Of a DNA stretch of 64,000 bases, positions 25,830 through 39,763 are shown one piece after another. The position numbers and the translations under genes were made by a program. The notes below the pieces were generated by a model. That model was not told the DNA's origin and did not search any database. It was given only the letters and a program-made list of their open reading frames with translations. The stretch's first letter is position 1. Every line of letters starts with the position of its first letter. The stretch comes from Marchantia polymorpha subsp. ruderalis. Lineage: Eukaryota; Streptophyta; Marchantiopsida; Marchantiales; Marchantiaceae. The stretch covers positions 16,576,501 through 16,640,500 of the forward strand of contig AP031356.1 of assembly GCA_037833965.1 (NCBI GenBank), read 5' to 3'.

Positions 25830-27551
25830 CTCTTTTTTTCGGTTAAAAGCAGAAATTCTCTTCAAGAGCTTCTTCATTGAAAGAATTTTCACCATTTTGA
25901 GACACGTAAATTTTCCCTCTATTTCTTGAGGTGTTAATTTTCCGACTAAAGCATCTCCTGTCTCAACCCAAGAAACTGTTAATCCAACGCCATATTGGTT
26001 ATAAATGACCAAGTAAATAATCATATAAGTGGTGTATTTCGTTAGTAAATTTTTCAGAACCTTGACTTGTTACACGAGCTTCAATTTCATATCTTTCAAT
26101 ATGAAATTTAGACGTTCGTTATGAATATTAAAATTGCATCTTTAAACATGTTTCGATGAATGATGAAACATGAGAGAACCAAGTCGGTAAACTGGAGTTT
26201 CCATGGATAGATAAAACTATGGCAACATCCTATCAAGAGCAACACGCAACAAAGGTTATATGAAACCAAGGCTAGTCTCCAATAGTATAAAGATGACATG
26301 TCTGTTTAATACTGCCTACAAAGAGCTCATTATCTCTACTTAAGGATTAACAAAGAACATAGCCTCTTTTATGAAATCACATAAACTGATTCATACATTG
26401 GAATACTAAAATTAGCTTTTTTAATGATGTATATATAGCTGAATACATTTTTAGAAAACCATTGTTAACCATCTTATGTATTACAATTCAGTGTAATTGA
26501 TTTTTAAGAGCGTCTATACTATGTAGTTATATCGTAATATTTATACAATGATTATTAAGATATAATCTTTAATTTGTGGAATAAACCTATAATATACATA
26601 CTGTTAAGATATACATGTCGTATAACAATCTATTTGTAGGAAAAAATCATAAGAAAGTAGATAAATATATATTTATCACATATACATGATTCAATTTTAT
26701 ATCTATTGCAATGACTTTTTATAGATATGATGATTCAATGATAAATTTACATAGTTTTGGAAAAAACAACCCATATATAACAGGAATATATATTAACTTC
26801 TTCTTTTGTACAACAAACAAGTTTTATTTTTCTAAGATTTAATCAAATTACTTTGTATATAAAATTTACGAAAGTTATAGAAATAATTCTATTGTAGTCA
26901 TTTTGAATCACTAACATATAATACTAGTGGTAGATGTTTAAAGAAAAACGTATGAATATTCAACTAATCTCAATTGAAATTCAAGATATCTTTGACATCT
27001 TACATAGAATGTAAATAACAGTAATTCTTAAGAATTCTTTTTCTTTGTATCGTACAACCAAAAAAATTCTTTAGGTCAAAAAAGCTAGAAAATTGGAATA
27101 TTTTTTTAATATGTATCAATTTAATTATATATTCTAAATTTTATATGATAATGGAATTTATAAAAGTAATATTTTATTTATTACAACGTGTTCACAATCT
27201 CAAAATAGAATTTTTAAATGTAATCAAACACAACATTGTGACACAAGAAATAAATCATTTAATTTTGAAGTTTTTATAACAAAGAAAAACTGTAAACTTA
27301 AAACCTGATATCATATGTGACATTCAAGGTAACAACCAACACAAGAGAGACGAGAGACAAACAAACGTGTTTCAACTCAAGGACTTTGTACACTGAGGAA
27401 AAGCATCGTGATAATATATTGTGTGTTTTGTATGGTATTATATAAACCCTGTGTATATATATTCAACACTAGTGACCAATCTCAGCTATATATAGCTACA
27501 TATGAAAGTATTTTTTAACCAGAATTAACCTCAAAAAAAATTGAAAACTAA

Positions 27552-27583
<32 letters not shown>

Positions 27584-30269
27584 CTGGTTTTGTAAATATT
27601 TATATTTTATTTGAATATATTTTATTCTTTCATAATACATTTAGAAACAAATTTGGATGTAAGTGATTTATCCTAAATGTAAAATAAAAAATGTAATGGA
27701 TAATCAATACAAAACTTCAAAATAATATTTACTATACCAAACATTTGGACAAATTCATCTTGTTTTTATATAAAATATATTTTTTGTTTATGATAAATGT
27801 GTATTATTTACATGGATGAACTAGATAGATTTCAAATGTACAGAAAATTAAATTAAAAAAGTATATGAAATAATTAAAGTGTAACAAAAAATTCTCACAC
27901 TTTTTTAAATGATTTTTAGAAAAATAAATTTATTAACACTTTGAAACATTCGTCCAAATGAAATTTTGAATAAAACTTAAAGATTTTTTATTTTTTACAA
28001 ATAAGATCTAAAAAAAATTCAAAAAAAAAAATTTCAAAAATTTTTAGTTTTCTACTTTTCATGAAATAATTTTCAGAAATAATTTAAATGTGAAACTATA
28101 AGTAAAGTTTAGTTTTAATTTGGATTTTATAATTAATTTTTATTCTACGCATTTTAAAACTTCCTTTAATTCTTATTTTTATTAATTTTTATTCATATTT
28201 TTATTTTTATTTTAAAATTTTGGCTTTTAATTTATATAAATTCAACAGAATCTATTTCATATCATGATTTTATTGGATTTTTATATTAATTTTCATTTTA
28301 AAAACCCATTATTATTTGACAAAAAAATTGGTTAAAAAAACTCATTTTTTTCTTTTTCTAAAATAATTTCTTAAAAAAATAGAAGAAGTAAACTTGGTTT
28401 GAAACTTTCTTGGAATTTGAACAAAATCTATTTTACACATCTAAAGTTGATTCAATATTATATATATGTTCAATAGAAACATATATTGATCATATGAAAC
28501 TCTGTACCTCATAGTGATTTAAAGTCAGATAGTAGCTAATGTGGAAACATCAAATCAAAAATTATCAAATATTTCAATAAAATATCATAATTTTTTAGTA
28601 AATTTAGAACTGATCTCATTTCTAACATTCTTATATTATGATCAAAATTGAATATAAAATGTATCATATCACATGTATTTTTATTTTTCTATATTTTAGG
28701 TGACGTGCATAGTCAATCAAATCATGGTATTTATTTGCTATAAATCTGCTTTAAAAATCTGGAATAAGGTGAAAAATTGACGTTTGGTACATTACGCATG
28801 CTAGGATAAACAAGATTTGGATATCAAAACACAAACGTATGTGCAGTTTTTAAAATATCAAGCACAACATGGGTTATAATGACTAATGCTCTCTCTGTAT
28901 ACATTGCTCATACCCTCACACAGAGGATAATATTCACGAAACGTTAATTAAAATTCGGAGTTTAAGTGTTATGTATAAGTCAGATAACTCAGGTTGCTCT
29001 TGTGACGGGATGCATAAAGTATACATCCCGTCATGGATTCCAATTAGTTACACTAACGATCTATGTTATCCGAATTATGAATCAATATACTCCTCTCCTG
29101 ATGTCTTGTATCTATTGAGAATACTTGTTATTTAGAAGTTACTCTACAGCGTGCGATTCTTGCTATGGGAAAAAGATCCAGCAGTTGAGACGTTTGACAA
29201 TAGCCATCTGTTCTAATTGCCAAACATAATTTTTGTAGTCACTATCAATACATTCAGAATATCAATTCTTCACATCACCATATTAAAGAAATGGGGCATC
29301 GAGTACTATCTTATAATACCTTTACTTACAACACCTTGACATTGACCATAGAAACAACCAGTTGCAAGCTCAAGATATACTGAACAGACATATGAAGAAA
29401 CAATCTTGAAAGTCTGTGATATTCACCATTACATTGAAGTGATTAGCTCCAAACAACCAAAAATATTTTGAAAAGATGAATTTATTACGTTCGTGAAGAT
29501 TATATTTGCCTATTTCGCGTGTTTTTTCCATTCTAAATGCCCAATCCAAGATATGCTTATACGGCCTGTTATATATATATGCTGACTGCCTGTAATATTG
29601 CTGACTTCCCACATCTACAGAAAAACTGACTACCACTGGAATATTATAGAAAACCAAGAAAACCCCCAAAATGCCTACCGAGACATTCATAGCTGGAAGA
29701 GCGGAACACGGTAAAGAATGGACTCATTTTTCCTTGGAGGGGGAGCAAACTTTGACATTGCTGGTGGAGTGAAACGCCACCATGCTGAAGTATAGATTCA
29801 CATTCAATCAATGGCCAGGAACATTTATCAAAACCTTGCCACGTACAATACACTCTTCAACAAATCGGGTGACCCCTGTCCAATTCTCATTCCATAGAAG
29901 TTTAAATCGATGACTAAAACTCCTTGTATCAATATTCTGCTTAGTATACAAATGCAATGTCATAGCTTAAGGGGCACGATTAACGTATGATTACTCTATC
30001 TAGCACTCACTAAGTCTCCCGTCTAACTCCTAGAGGTTGTAACTGGACTTAGAGGGCGTGTAGAACTTATCTTCTATGCCTAGTCTACTCAATGCAGAGC
30101 AGATACCAGAACTCTTTGTCTCAGAATCTGGCTTAAGCATAAATGATCCTTTCACGGTGAAGGTCTGTGTCTGAAGTCCACCGACCTCAATGATCCAATG
30201 CGTCCCGGTCAGTTCCAAGTGTTTTGCCAGCTAATTCTGGCAATGAGAAAATAGAATTAATGTATGAGA
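25830..30269. other. AT-rich gene desert and 3' flank of the RER gene
   Basis: The stretch 25,830-29,300 is extremely AT-rich with homopolymer runs and an (AT)n microsatellite at about 27556-27583. No coding signal is seen in it. A 10-bp inverted repeat, TGACGGGATG/CATCCCGTCA, lies at 29003-29033. The stretch 29,370-30,269 is less AT-rich and includes minus-strand frames without domains. It is probably the 3' untranslated and flanking DNA of the RER gene that ends at 30270. Confidence 0.5.
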
Positions 30270-33200
30270 TTATTGCTTGGGTATCTTCACAGGCTCTTTC
30301 ACTAATTCTTGAGCTTCTTCCACACTACTGACACCGTTACTTGATGCCGGATTTGAGGTTGAAGTAGTTTCCAACATTTCTGCAGTAACTGATGCTTCGT
30401 CACCAGCGTCCACTTTCGGTGATGACGACTCGTCTTCATCATTATGGGCTTGAAGACCGGACAATCTGGCGAGGTCTACCCATTGCTGCAGAGAGCAAGA
30501 TTCATAAATAATCAGGAAAGTTCAGCAAGGTTATCTAACACCAGCGACTCCAATTGTGAAGCTTTTGAGGACAATATGAGACGGACGAATTGAAAAGTAC
30601 TCCCGACCCATGTTATAAACAGGTCGTTGACTAATTAAAGATTGCAAGGGTCACAAGGGGCGATTTAGTGGTCTTGGCAACAGTGGATTGCCAAGACAAG
30701 TAGACAAGCAGAAAACAAAGTTAATCCCAAGAGGCAGCAAGTATATGACAGTGAGATACGTACCCCAGTGCCGAAGTATGAGTTGACCGTACGAGCCACA
30801 AAAGATAGTACGTTCCCCGCTAAAGGTTGTGAAGCTAACCAGTAATCAGCAATCCAGTGCTCGACCACGCCAGCAATAACCTGTACAAACCGCAAACTTC
30901 TGAGGCCCTCTTTTCTCATAGTAACTGCTTCTTGAATCACACATTTCGAGAACTAGTAGAAACAAATGTTATGCACAAGATTATTTGCAAGCTTGACTTA
31001 GTAACCTCATTAATACCTGGTAACGTAAATTGGCTGAAGTGCCCAAAAATGAACCGTAAACAAGAGCAGTTTTGAATATTGGTGACCGCTTGTTTTGAGC
31101 TTTTGGAGTTGGGTCTGAAGAAAGCCTTTGCCGCGCATTAAGGACGAGATTCGTAGCAGCCAGAGTACCTAAGGAAGAAATAAAACCTACCCCGAAGAGC
31201 TTGATCCCTCCGACAATAATTGCACCTACCCTTTCCCCTAATCCCCATCTAACTCCTGCTTGAGCTCTTTGAAAAGCATTATCTGGGAAAGAACCAAGTA
31301 GACCTCTTAAACTGTCCAACGCGTTAAAATATTCATCTTGAGGGTCCAGGACTCTGAAAGAGAGCCTAGGAGCAGGCAACCACACAGTAAAAAAATCAAC
31401 TACGGCTCCTCGGACGGTATCCGTGGTTACATACTCCAACTCCTTCCAAAAGCGGTCGCCTCTGCGTTCGTATTGGGCAATCAAGGTTGTCGTTATAGAT
31501 ATGGTCTCTTCAATAGCAAGGCGCTGTAGGAAACGAGGATCTGCTAGCCATCTTTCTCTCAAGCCCTGCATAGCCATGAAAATCATGAGAACAGAATTTT
31601 ACCTCATGGTCAACGTGTTTTGTTCAGCTGCTACGTATTATAGCAGATACAATTTATAATCGTTATATTTGGAAGAGATCTATATCTATTTATTCACCTG
31701 AAACCGGCTCGTAAGTTCGGCCAATAAAGGTTGCTCGTCCAGCTTGAAGAAACTTTCTAGAACTTCAGGAGCCACGAGACCACGCTCCAGTCCCAGTTGA
31801 ATATCCTGCTCGACACACCATAAAGTTAACACTGACAGATACATGGACTAGAGTAAACATGAAAATCCCTGAACTCAGATAGTGTGTTGGGTGACGAGAT
31901 AGTGCTTGAATCCTTCCACTCTGATTTACGACATGCGGCAAAACAGACTCAACGCAAAAGACATCCACTTGCAAGCAACAGGCTTATTGCGTGTAGGAAT
32001 GTGAACCAGGACAATGAACGTTTCAATTGACGACTGTCTTAGAAACCATCTGGTAGACAGGCATCGATAACACTGTAGTCCCATGGAAAATTTACGACCA
32101 ATAAATTAGATACATCCAAATCCTATTATATCCTCGGTAACTCAACTCTCATAAATCAAATTACGAATGAAACATTGTTGTTGCTGAAGGACAAACCTGG
32201 GGCAGCGCTTCTCGTCTCCTCCCCGCGGCACCCATGACCCTCGCAACCTCTGCTCGATCGAAGCAGTTTCGAGTGCAGACCTTCGCTGCGGAGTACCATA
32301 AGAAGTCGGCCTCTGGGAGATCCCCTTCTTTCCGTATATGTTGCCTTTCAGGATTGAGGAGAATCACTGCTTGGGTCCTCTTTTGCAGACTTTTTGAAGT
32401 CCAAGCAGGCAAACCCATCCCTCTTGACCCATACATTACATGAGAAGCACCAGTGATGACGATTGTGATACCAACAGACCCTCCATCTTTGATCACTTGT
32501 GTTATGACCTGAGACATGGAGTAGTCAGCTACAATGCGTGCTTGTGCAAATCTGTACGGTCCCGGTCCGAATCGCCCTGATGCATTTGGTAACAAATCTA
32601 CCCCTCCTGAATCATCTGAACTGGGAAAAGATTTGAACTTGTAGCCTCCTCCAAGAGGTGGCACGAACTTTTGCATCTCAGCCTTGTCCAGAGCTTGCAC
32701 ACCTTTGGCTTGAACAGTTCGTAGGACCTGTGAACATGGCCAAAATGACATCACTCAAATTCAACAAAGAATTATAGTCCGGAAAAGGAACTGAAGGTTC
32801 CGAAGAAACGATTACATTTCAAAGCTGTGTTGCAAGACTAATTGCAATTCCGTTCAAAACCTGTTAGATAACTTCAAGACTTGTGACAAAGAATCAACAA
32901 TAAAGTCACCTACTGAAAAAGTATCTATTTAGAAAGCAAGAGTAGAACCTGTGGAAACATCAAATACAATTTTGCTCACATTCAACAAGAAAGAAACCAG
33001 GAACGTGAAACAATACCTTGGAAGGTGCCCCCATCCCAACAAGCCGAACACCATTGTCTCTACAGTACTGGAGAATTGGGAGGTAACCTTGGAAGCGTTC
33101 ATCGGGTAACGCTGGAACCGAAGCCCGAAGCTCTTCGTCTGATATTCTGCGATCAACCACAGGCTGAGCTACAAGCTTCACTTTGTAGCCTTCCTTATTG

Positions 33201-34721
33201 GTGCAATTAGACTAGTTTGGTACATATGTAAATGGCAGATGCGGCAAGAGATGTGCGTACTAAAAGGCTCGCCTCTGCGATGCTAGAGTAATTTCTACGA
33301 AGTAGCACTTTGTACATGAATTGTAGTACTTGTTGGCCAAAACTGGGAAACAAGAAGCTCAAGGTAGAACGATACTCACTTTTTATTCATGTAAAGATTC
33401 AATTGAGGCTGTACGACGATCGGGAAGGCTTCAATAGCAACTGTTACACCACGGGCCTGCTCGAAGCACTTGTCTCTCGCGGTTCGGACAATTTCTAGCT
33501 CCAGCAACTGCCAACCCCTTCCCAAAACTAAGCACCATTTCAGAATTGAAAAAGAGACATGTTTAATTGACTGCAGAAGCAATATTGAATTTCGGCATGG
33601 TTAAGGTTCAATCGTGTATCAACCGTGCATCACGCACGACTCAGCGATCACTTCCTTTGAAATAGATACTGCCGTGGCTTTGAGTTGACGGCATTAGATA
33701 AAAAACATTTCTTCCTTCCCGTGTTCGAACTTAACAAAACTGAGTGCCGGTTGACGATAAGTCAGGAAGAAGATCAGCAATTCTCTTGCTGCAATGGCTT
33801 TGACTTGGTGGCACTCAGTTCGACCCATTCGATAAAAAGTCACCCAGTAATAACAATCACATTAGATTTTCAGATGATCAATACACATGTACACACCTGA
33901 TCGTCAGTATCAACCACCCTTTCAGCCTCGCCCAAGTAGACGACTCGAGCTGCCAGGAGCTTCTGCCAAACTCGGTCCTTATCGCTTCCGAGTGCAACCG
34001 GTTCTCCGAGTACACTTGCATCATAAACCCGAGATCCCCTCTTCTCGGCAGCCCCAGGAGGAACCAAATCCGCCTCTCCCAAAATCCACGAGCCCTTAGT
34101 CAAAGGGAAACTAAATCCCTTGTCGGCAGCTGTGGCCCCCTCCGAAGACCAGGACGAGGAGACTGAGAAACCTAAGGCAACTGCACCTAAAATCATTCTT
34201 CTAGTGAGACGAGGACCTGGAGACGCGGAATCTTTTGAGATTGTAGCTTTCTGTTCCGAATTATTTACAAAGTTGCTACTTTCTTCTGCACCGATTTTAA
34301 CATCTCCATCATCGATACTCTCCGAGTCAGACGGCTCAGGGACTCCGTGGGAGTTTGATGCTCTCCCAGCGACTCTGTGCGAGCTGCCTCTGTGCTCCCT
34401 TCCGATCCGGACTCCAAACTGGACATCCGAGTGCGAATTCGAAAGCTGACTAAAAGGCCTGCGCTTTTTCACATTTTGAAGACCGCGATATCTGTTTCTA
34501 GACACTGGAGAGTCAACCCGAAAGGTGGAATGACCCGAAGAAATGGACATATACCCCGAGCCTCGATTCATCATTCTCCAACTTTTCGGTCGGAGAGGCA
34601 CTCCATAAAATATGCGGCTGCATCGTGATAAACCCCTCTCGCAAGGTAAGAGGCAAGACTCGAGCCTTCCGTTGAAGGTAGACATGCTAGAAATTCCGAC
34701 GTCGGTGCAAAAGCTCCCCAT
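30270..34721 (-). CDS. RETICULATA-RELATED 5/6-like chloroplast protein (ChaN-like + DUF3411), 8 exons
   Basis: Plant proteins with this pairing (DUF399/ChaN-like, then DUF3411) are plastid proteins linked to leaf cell development. Their biochemical role is unknown. The exons, in transcript order, are 33897-34721, 33380-33507, 33017-33146, 32197-32727, 31698-31805, 31017-31565, 30764-30880 and 30270-30485. The phases close exactly, giving 867 residues. Residues 1-170 are rich in Ser and Arg, like a transit peptide. Near 174 a [14 protein letters not shown] stretch followed by ATAAD resembles a second, thylakoid-type signal. The ChaN-like domain runs from VVYLGEAE (about 260) through [32 protein letters not shown] and [10 protein letters not shown] (about 520). 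The DUF3411 part starts at DIQLGLERG (539) and contains [28 protein letters not shown], hydrophobic helices near 690-720 and SYFGTG. The C-terminal tail is acidic. The N-terminal region is longer than I recall for Arabidopsis relatives (about 730 residues in total). Confidence 0.92.
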
Positions 34722-36000
34722 CTCGAGCGTCGGCTCAGGCCTCCAAGCCCACCACCATCAACAGGCATGAAAGCGTGCTCCATCACATCCAGTCCCGCGC
34801 ACGTCCATGTCCACACTCGCCGAGTCGCTCTCCTTCGATCCCCAGAGACTCTTCCGACCACACACCTCAATAGAAGAGAGACTACATCCGAGATCGATCG
34901 AGGCCCGAATCGAATTGAGCACGTCAAAAAAATCGCACACGAAACCCGAACTACGACAGAGGCGAGGGCCGAAAGGCGCCCGGGAATGCAATCAAGCGGC
35001 CATCGATCCGAAGCTCCACTGCCGCACAATGAATGGCATCAAATTCGAACTAGAACTTTAAGCTCCGGATGAGGACAATCCCTCACACCTGAGCCATAAT
35101 AGGACGATGATGCAGGAGGAGGGGTGATATCTGTGAGCAACACCGCCAATTACCGCGACGACTTCTACATGGCGACGACGTGCAGAGGGAAAGCCCGCCC
35201 GCGAATGGCGGGCGTCGTTCGAAAGGTGAAGAATACGCCCAAAACCCCAAAACGACTGCCACGAATCTACTGCTGCCTGCGGCCTCGCCCTCGCCCTCGG
35301 TAAATCGCTCCGCAGCAGCAGCAGCAGCAGCTGATTTGCCGAGGCGGAGGTGTTCTTGTCGAGCGCGGCATATCGCCTCCTCAAGCATATCCTGAATCCT
35401 TGTCAGAATTGCGCGGCTCCGAGCGCCGCGAGCCACACATCCATCGCCCACGCTTTCTCTTTCACTCGATCAGCTGGCGGTCGAGGGCCCGACACTCCAT
35501 TTGCTTCATCCCTCGCCCTCACCCTGGCCCTGGCTCTCCCTCGCGCCAACGTTCCCCGCGGCACCCGATGGATATAAAGCTCTCCGTGCCTTTTTGTCCG
35601 ACGCAGCATTTTGTCCTCCTGCTGCTGCTGGCAGCTACTGTGCGCCTGGTTTCGGGCCTACGTCGTCGTCCGTCTACCTTTTCGGCGACTGGCACGACGG
35701 GTCACGGGCTCCGAAGGCGACAACGTTGTTGTAGTCGCCGGCGACCGGGACTGTCCACAAACTTGGATATGCTGCGCGTCCGACACGTCCGACAGACGAC
35801 ATTTCGTTTCATGCCCCTTTCTTGGACTGCCGACGTGGCACGTTGCGGTGTTGAGCTCTTTTCTGTCTACGTTGTACTCAGTGCCTTTCTCTATCCTCCC
35901 GAGGCTTGCAATTTATACATCTATATTATGTGGAGAATTTTTATCTTTGTGTCTTTAGGGTCTTACACTTTGTTCGTAATTTTTTAATTATACTGTTTAC
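34722..36000. other. GC-rich 5' flank of the RER gene with a possible plus-strand ORF
   Basis: The region upstream of the RER start is GC-rich with many overlapping frames. A CAG/CTG repeat lies near 35312-35332. It probably holds the RER promoter and leader. A motif ATATAAAG lies at about 35572 on the plus strand, overlapping the start of the small ORF described separately, so it could instead be a TATA box for a plus-strand transcript. Confidence 0.4.
35568..35987 (+). CDS. Possible small secreted protein, unrecognised
   Basis: An ATG at 35568 opens 139 codons. The N-terminus is MDIKLSVPFCPTQHF followed by a leucine-rich hydrophobic run ending in VRLVSG, as in a signal peptide. The rest is arginine-rich, then turns hydrophobic where the DNA becomes AT-rich. 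No domain is recognised. The change of composition midway and the TATA-like motif at its start argue that it may be chance or a truncated exon. Confidence 0.2.
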   Translation: MDIKLSVPFCPTQHFVLLLLLAATVRLVSGLRRRPSTFSATGTTGHGLRRRQRCCSRRRPGLSTNLDMLRVRHVRQTTFRFMPLSWTADVARCGVELFSVYVVLSAFLYPPEACNLYIYIMWRIFIFVSLGSYTLFVIF

Positions 36001-37064
36001 GTGAACCTTTGGACACTTTGGGTCATACGGGCTTGATCTATTTATTATTTACCTGGGATAATGCTGGAGTGTGCATTCGGATTTTAGGATATTCGCTTTA
36101 TCTCTCAGTGCAATTTTACGTTTCATTAAATCGAATCTATAACCTCGTTTGTTCGAACTTACCTTTAGGTGTGTAGAGGCAAGGGCTGGAGCAATTCCGA
36201 TGTTTTTCAGACTTGCATACAGCCATATCGATTTATTCTTCTTGACCAATTTTCTCTCTCCCTGCGTACCTTTAATGGTACGTTATAAATTTCCATAAAT
36301 GCTTCATGTTCAGAATATATAAGAGGATTAGAAATGCATGCCTTTGGTCCCATGAAATCACGTGAAAAACAATGTATGTACTCATGCTTTATATAATGAG
36401 ATCAAAAGAATATAACCCAACATTATTGATGATCTTTACAATCTAAATTATAACATATTTTGATCAAATGATGAACCAAATCAAAACATACAGATGGACA
36501 TAAATTATCATGCGTAATTGTATAACATCATATTACAAAATTTTTGTTTTAATCTTATGATAATTCAACATTTGTGTTTCTGACATTTCGGATTAGATAA
36601 AGTTTAAAAACATGAATTGTTGGAATGAACTAGATTATAAACTCGGGTTTTTCAAAACATAGCACAATATACATCGTAAATTTCAGTTACGATTCGGCTC
36701 AATTCCAAAAAAAATTGTTGGAAGCTCAGCTTAGTCTTTTAGATTCCATCTGCTCCGATTTCATTTGTGCTAGTATTATGATGTTTAAATGAGCATGATT
36801 TAATTTTGTTTGAAGATCTTATATTTACAAATCTTAGTATCATTCCACATAATAAGACATGTATCTATGTCTTGTATAGAATTTGAATAAATATATCACC
36901 AAAGAGGTAATCTTATATTCCACTTAAAATCATTTCCTTATCTAGGCCTCTCGCATTTTGTAGAGCTACAAAATTTCAGAACAACTATTCAAATGTATAT
37001 CACATCACTACATCAAAGCTGCAAGTTCAATATATGATTTAAAATGTGTGAATAATATAGGGAT

Positions 37065-37242
37065 GTGCTTATTATCACTCACTTAGGGCTAATTAACCCT
37101 CGCCTACTATACACTCGTTTTTAAGTGATCAAACTCCCTATTCAAGAATGAGTTGCTACTCATCCGTGAAACCTGTAACCTTGCATGGACCAATAAGATA
37201 AAGTGAGGGCTAATTAGCTCTACGTGAGTGATAACTAGCCGC
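37065..37242. mobile_element. Short MITE-like element with ~38-bp terminal inverted repeats
   Basis: The left arm (37065-37103) and the right arm (37205-37242) are inverted copies. Shared blocks include TTATCACTCAC and GAGGGCTAATTA, read from opposite ends, with a few mismatches. The whole unit is about 178 bp, with a unique centre of about 100 bp and no coding potential. I could not find a convincing target-site duplication. Confidence 0.7.
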
Positions 37243-38894
37243 TATCATAATAGTAAGTTACAATCTACTTTGAAAATATCATATTAACATAACCAAAATT
37301 ATGAAATATTGATGTAATAGGTCAATGTACGCATATTATTCAAGATTTTTGATTTGATACTTAGATCACTGCAAATATCACATCATTCTATTATCAAGAT
37401 TTTACTTAAGGTTGTATGAATTTAAAGTTTTATTGAAGTTCATGTTGTTGATAAATGTTGGTGAAAAGCACATTATTTTATACCCATATTATTATATCAT
37501 TTGAATCAATGAAAAAAAGATACTTTATGATATACTAGATAGAATGGAATTTTTTGATATCTTAATTTTAATAATAAAAGGCCAATAAGAAATGTTGCAA
37601 TCTACCATATGCGTTATTCTACATTGGTTGACACATCTAAGTTATTTTTTATACAATTATTATTTTCAAATTTGAAATATACAATGAAATCTTTTATATA
37701 TTTGTATGAAACTTTAAATTACCTTTACACATATGAAATAATGATACAAAATTTTGAAGGTTGCAAGCAAAAGTTTAACTATTAATATGAAAAACTATAT
37801 TTTTTTAAAGAGTCATGCAGTTTTAGAATTTATACCGTATATATTTTCTGTTTTTATCCTTTTTTTTATTTCACTTTCATTTTATCTTGTGTAAATTTCA
37901 TTAAATAATGATAATCATTCTAAATCTAAGCTTACTTATAGTATATTTTTCAACATGATCTTACTTACACCTAGATTAATAGTACTGTACTCATTTTTTT
38001 TTCCAATGTTTAATGATTATGTGCATTAGTTTTTTGCTCTCTTCGATTTCATTTTTGTATATGTTATTCATGTACACATTTATTATCTTCATTACCATAA
38101 GTGTTGATTTCAGATTCAAAAATTTTTAAATTTCGAAAAGAATTCAAAAGTAATACGTATGTTTCAACTTTGATACATAATTTTAACAATTTAAAACAAA
38201 ATATTAGGATATTTCAGTGAATTTATTTCCCAAACCTTGAAAATAACTATAAAAATTTCAAAATTTTCAAATTTTTACACGAAGACAAGATTAATCAAAA
38301 TGTAATGTATAAATAAAGACATTAAAAAATCACAAATCTTATGATTGACAAAAACGTGTGAAAATATTACAATAAGAGTTATTTTACACATATAAATTTT
38401 TTATAAAAAAAAATTTAGTTCCATGTTTAAATTTCAAAAAATGATGTATTGAAAATGAATAAATCATGCTACATATATTTAATAGAGGGAGTATGCATCA
38501 TTCAATAAAATAAGAAGTATGAAAAAATGATTTAACATGAAATTGACAAGTTTTCATAAATTGGAAATATGCTTGTTATATTCAGATATTGAATGTTTAT
38601 TTGCAAGACAGCTATACTATGTATACCAATTATTCCAAATAAAATGAGGAAACTACTTGATGAGACCTCGTTGTAAAACAAATTTCTTGTTGAACCCATT
38701 AGGTATCGTTTTACCCGATAAAACCACATCGACGAAACACCATCATTATGTTCTAAAGACGGTTACCTGTAAATATATGATGCAGGCTATAGTGTGAAGA
38801 AGTGACCATATGCAAATCCTAACCTGCAAATATTGACGATCTCTACTCGATTCGGGGTGAGCGTTGGGGTTCAGAAAGCTTGTGTGAGTATATT

Positions 38895-39218
38895 CTAGAG
38901 TACACTACCTTCATAAGTATTACTCACAAGGATAGAGAGAAGAGCTCCTACAAGAGTTATTAAAACGAAGTATAGTAAGACAGATACGGGATCTGTCAGC
39001 AACCTCGTGATGGTGACGATGAGACCAGTTGCGACTGAGTTCTTGCAGATTACAATGTTGTTCACATTTGAAAGAGTGAGCACTTTTGCCACTTGCGATG
39101 TGAATCCAAGCTCAATGCTCCGTAATTGCAAATCTACTTGGCCGCAGAAGTTGTGAAAATTTGTAAGATCAGTAAAAAGTGCATAAAAAGTATTCTTGCT
39201 TGATCCGTTTATTCTCAA
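38895..39218 (-). other. Possible coding remnant with hydrophobic C-terminus
   Basis: This 107-codon open frame on the minus strand is free of stops in DNA where stops are dense. It ends with two hydrophobic stretches (SVATGLIVTITRLL and SVLLYFVLITLVGALLSIL) before TAG. It begins at a TTG, just below an in-frame stop, so it has no ATG of its own at the 5' end. It could be the last exon of an unrecognised membrane protein or a relic. The family is not recognised. Confidence 0.2.
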
Positions 39219-39763
39219 TGGACTCTACAAAAATCTAATTCGTGAGTGAGCACTTGAAGGTTCTCTTTAACTTTCATAAGATCTCATTGACAAAAAGTTG
39301 CTTGGATCAGTGGGCTCTGTCCATCCTTTGCCCCAGCTAGGTTATACTCTACACCTGCACGCTATTGCTCAATCATCCGTCATTTTTGGTTAGATAGAAA
39401 AACATGAGTGATGTGTTCGTCGATGGAGTCCCATCGGAGTAAATTAAACTTGATGGAGCCTAATAAGCAATTTGTGTAACGATGAGGTATCATAAGCAAT
39501 TTTTTCACATAACTAGGTAGGTCATAAAATCCTATATACATTTTCTTTTATTATGTATTGCATAATGCAATAATTATGTGTATTACACATCATTATAGCA
39601 TAGCTCAAATTTTTTTTCACATAGTATGAAATTCTCCACGACTTATCATCAATCTATGAAAATCAAAAGCTAAAATAATCCAAAAATGTGATACATCTAC
39701 ATAATCATATATTATGAGATTTTTTTGCAATATTCATACTTGTTTTATATTAAGTAGTATGGG

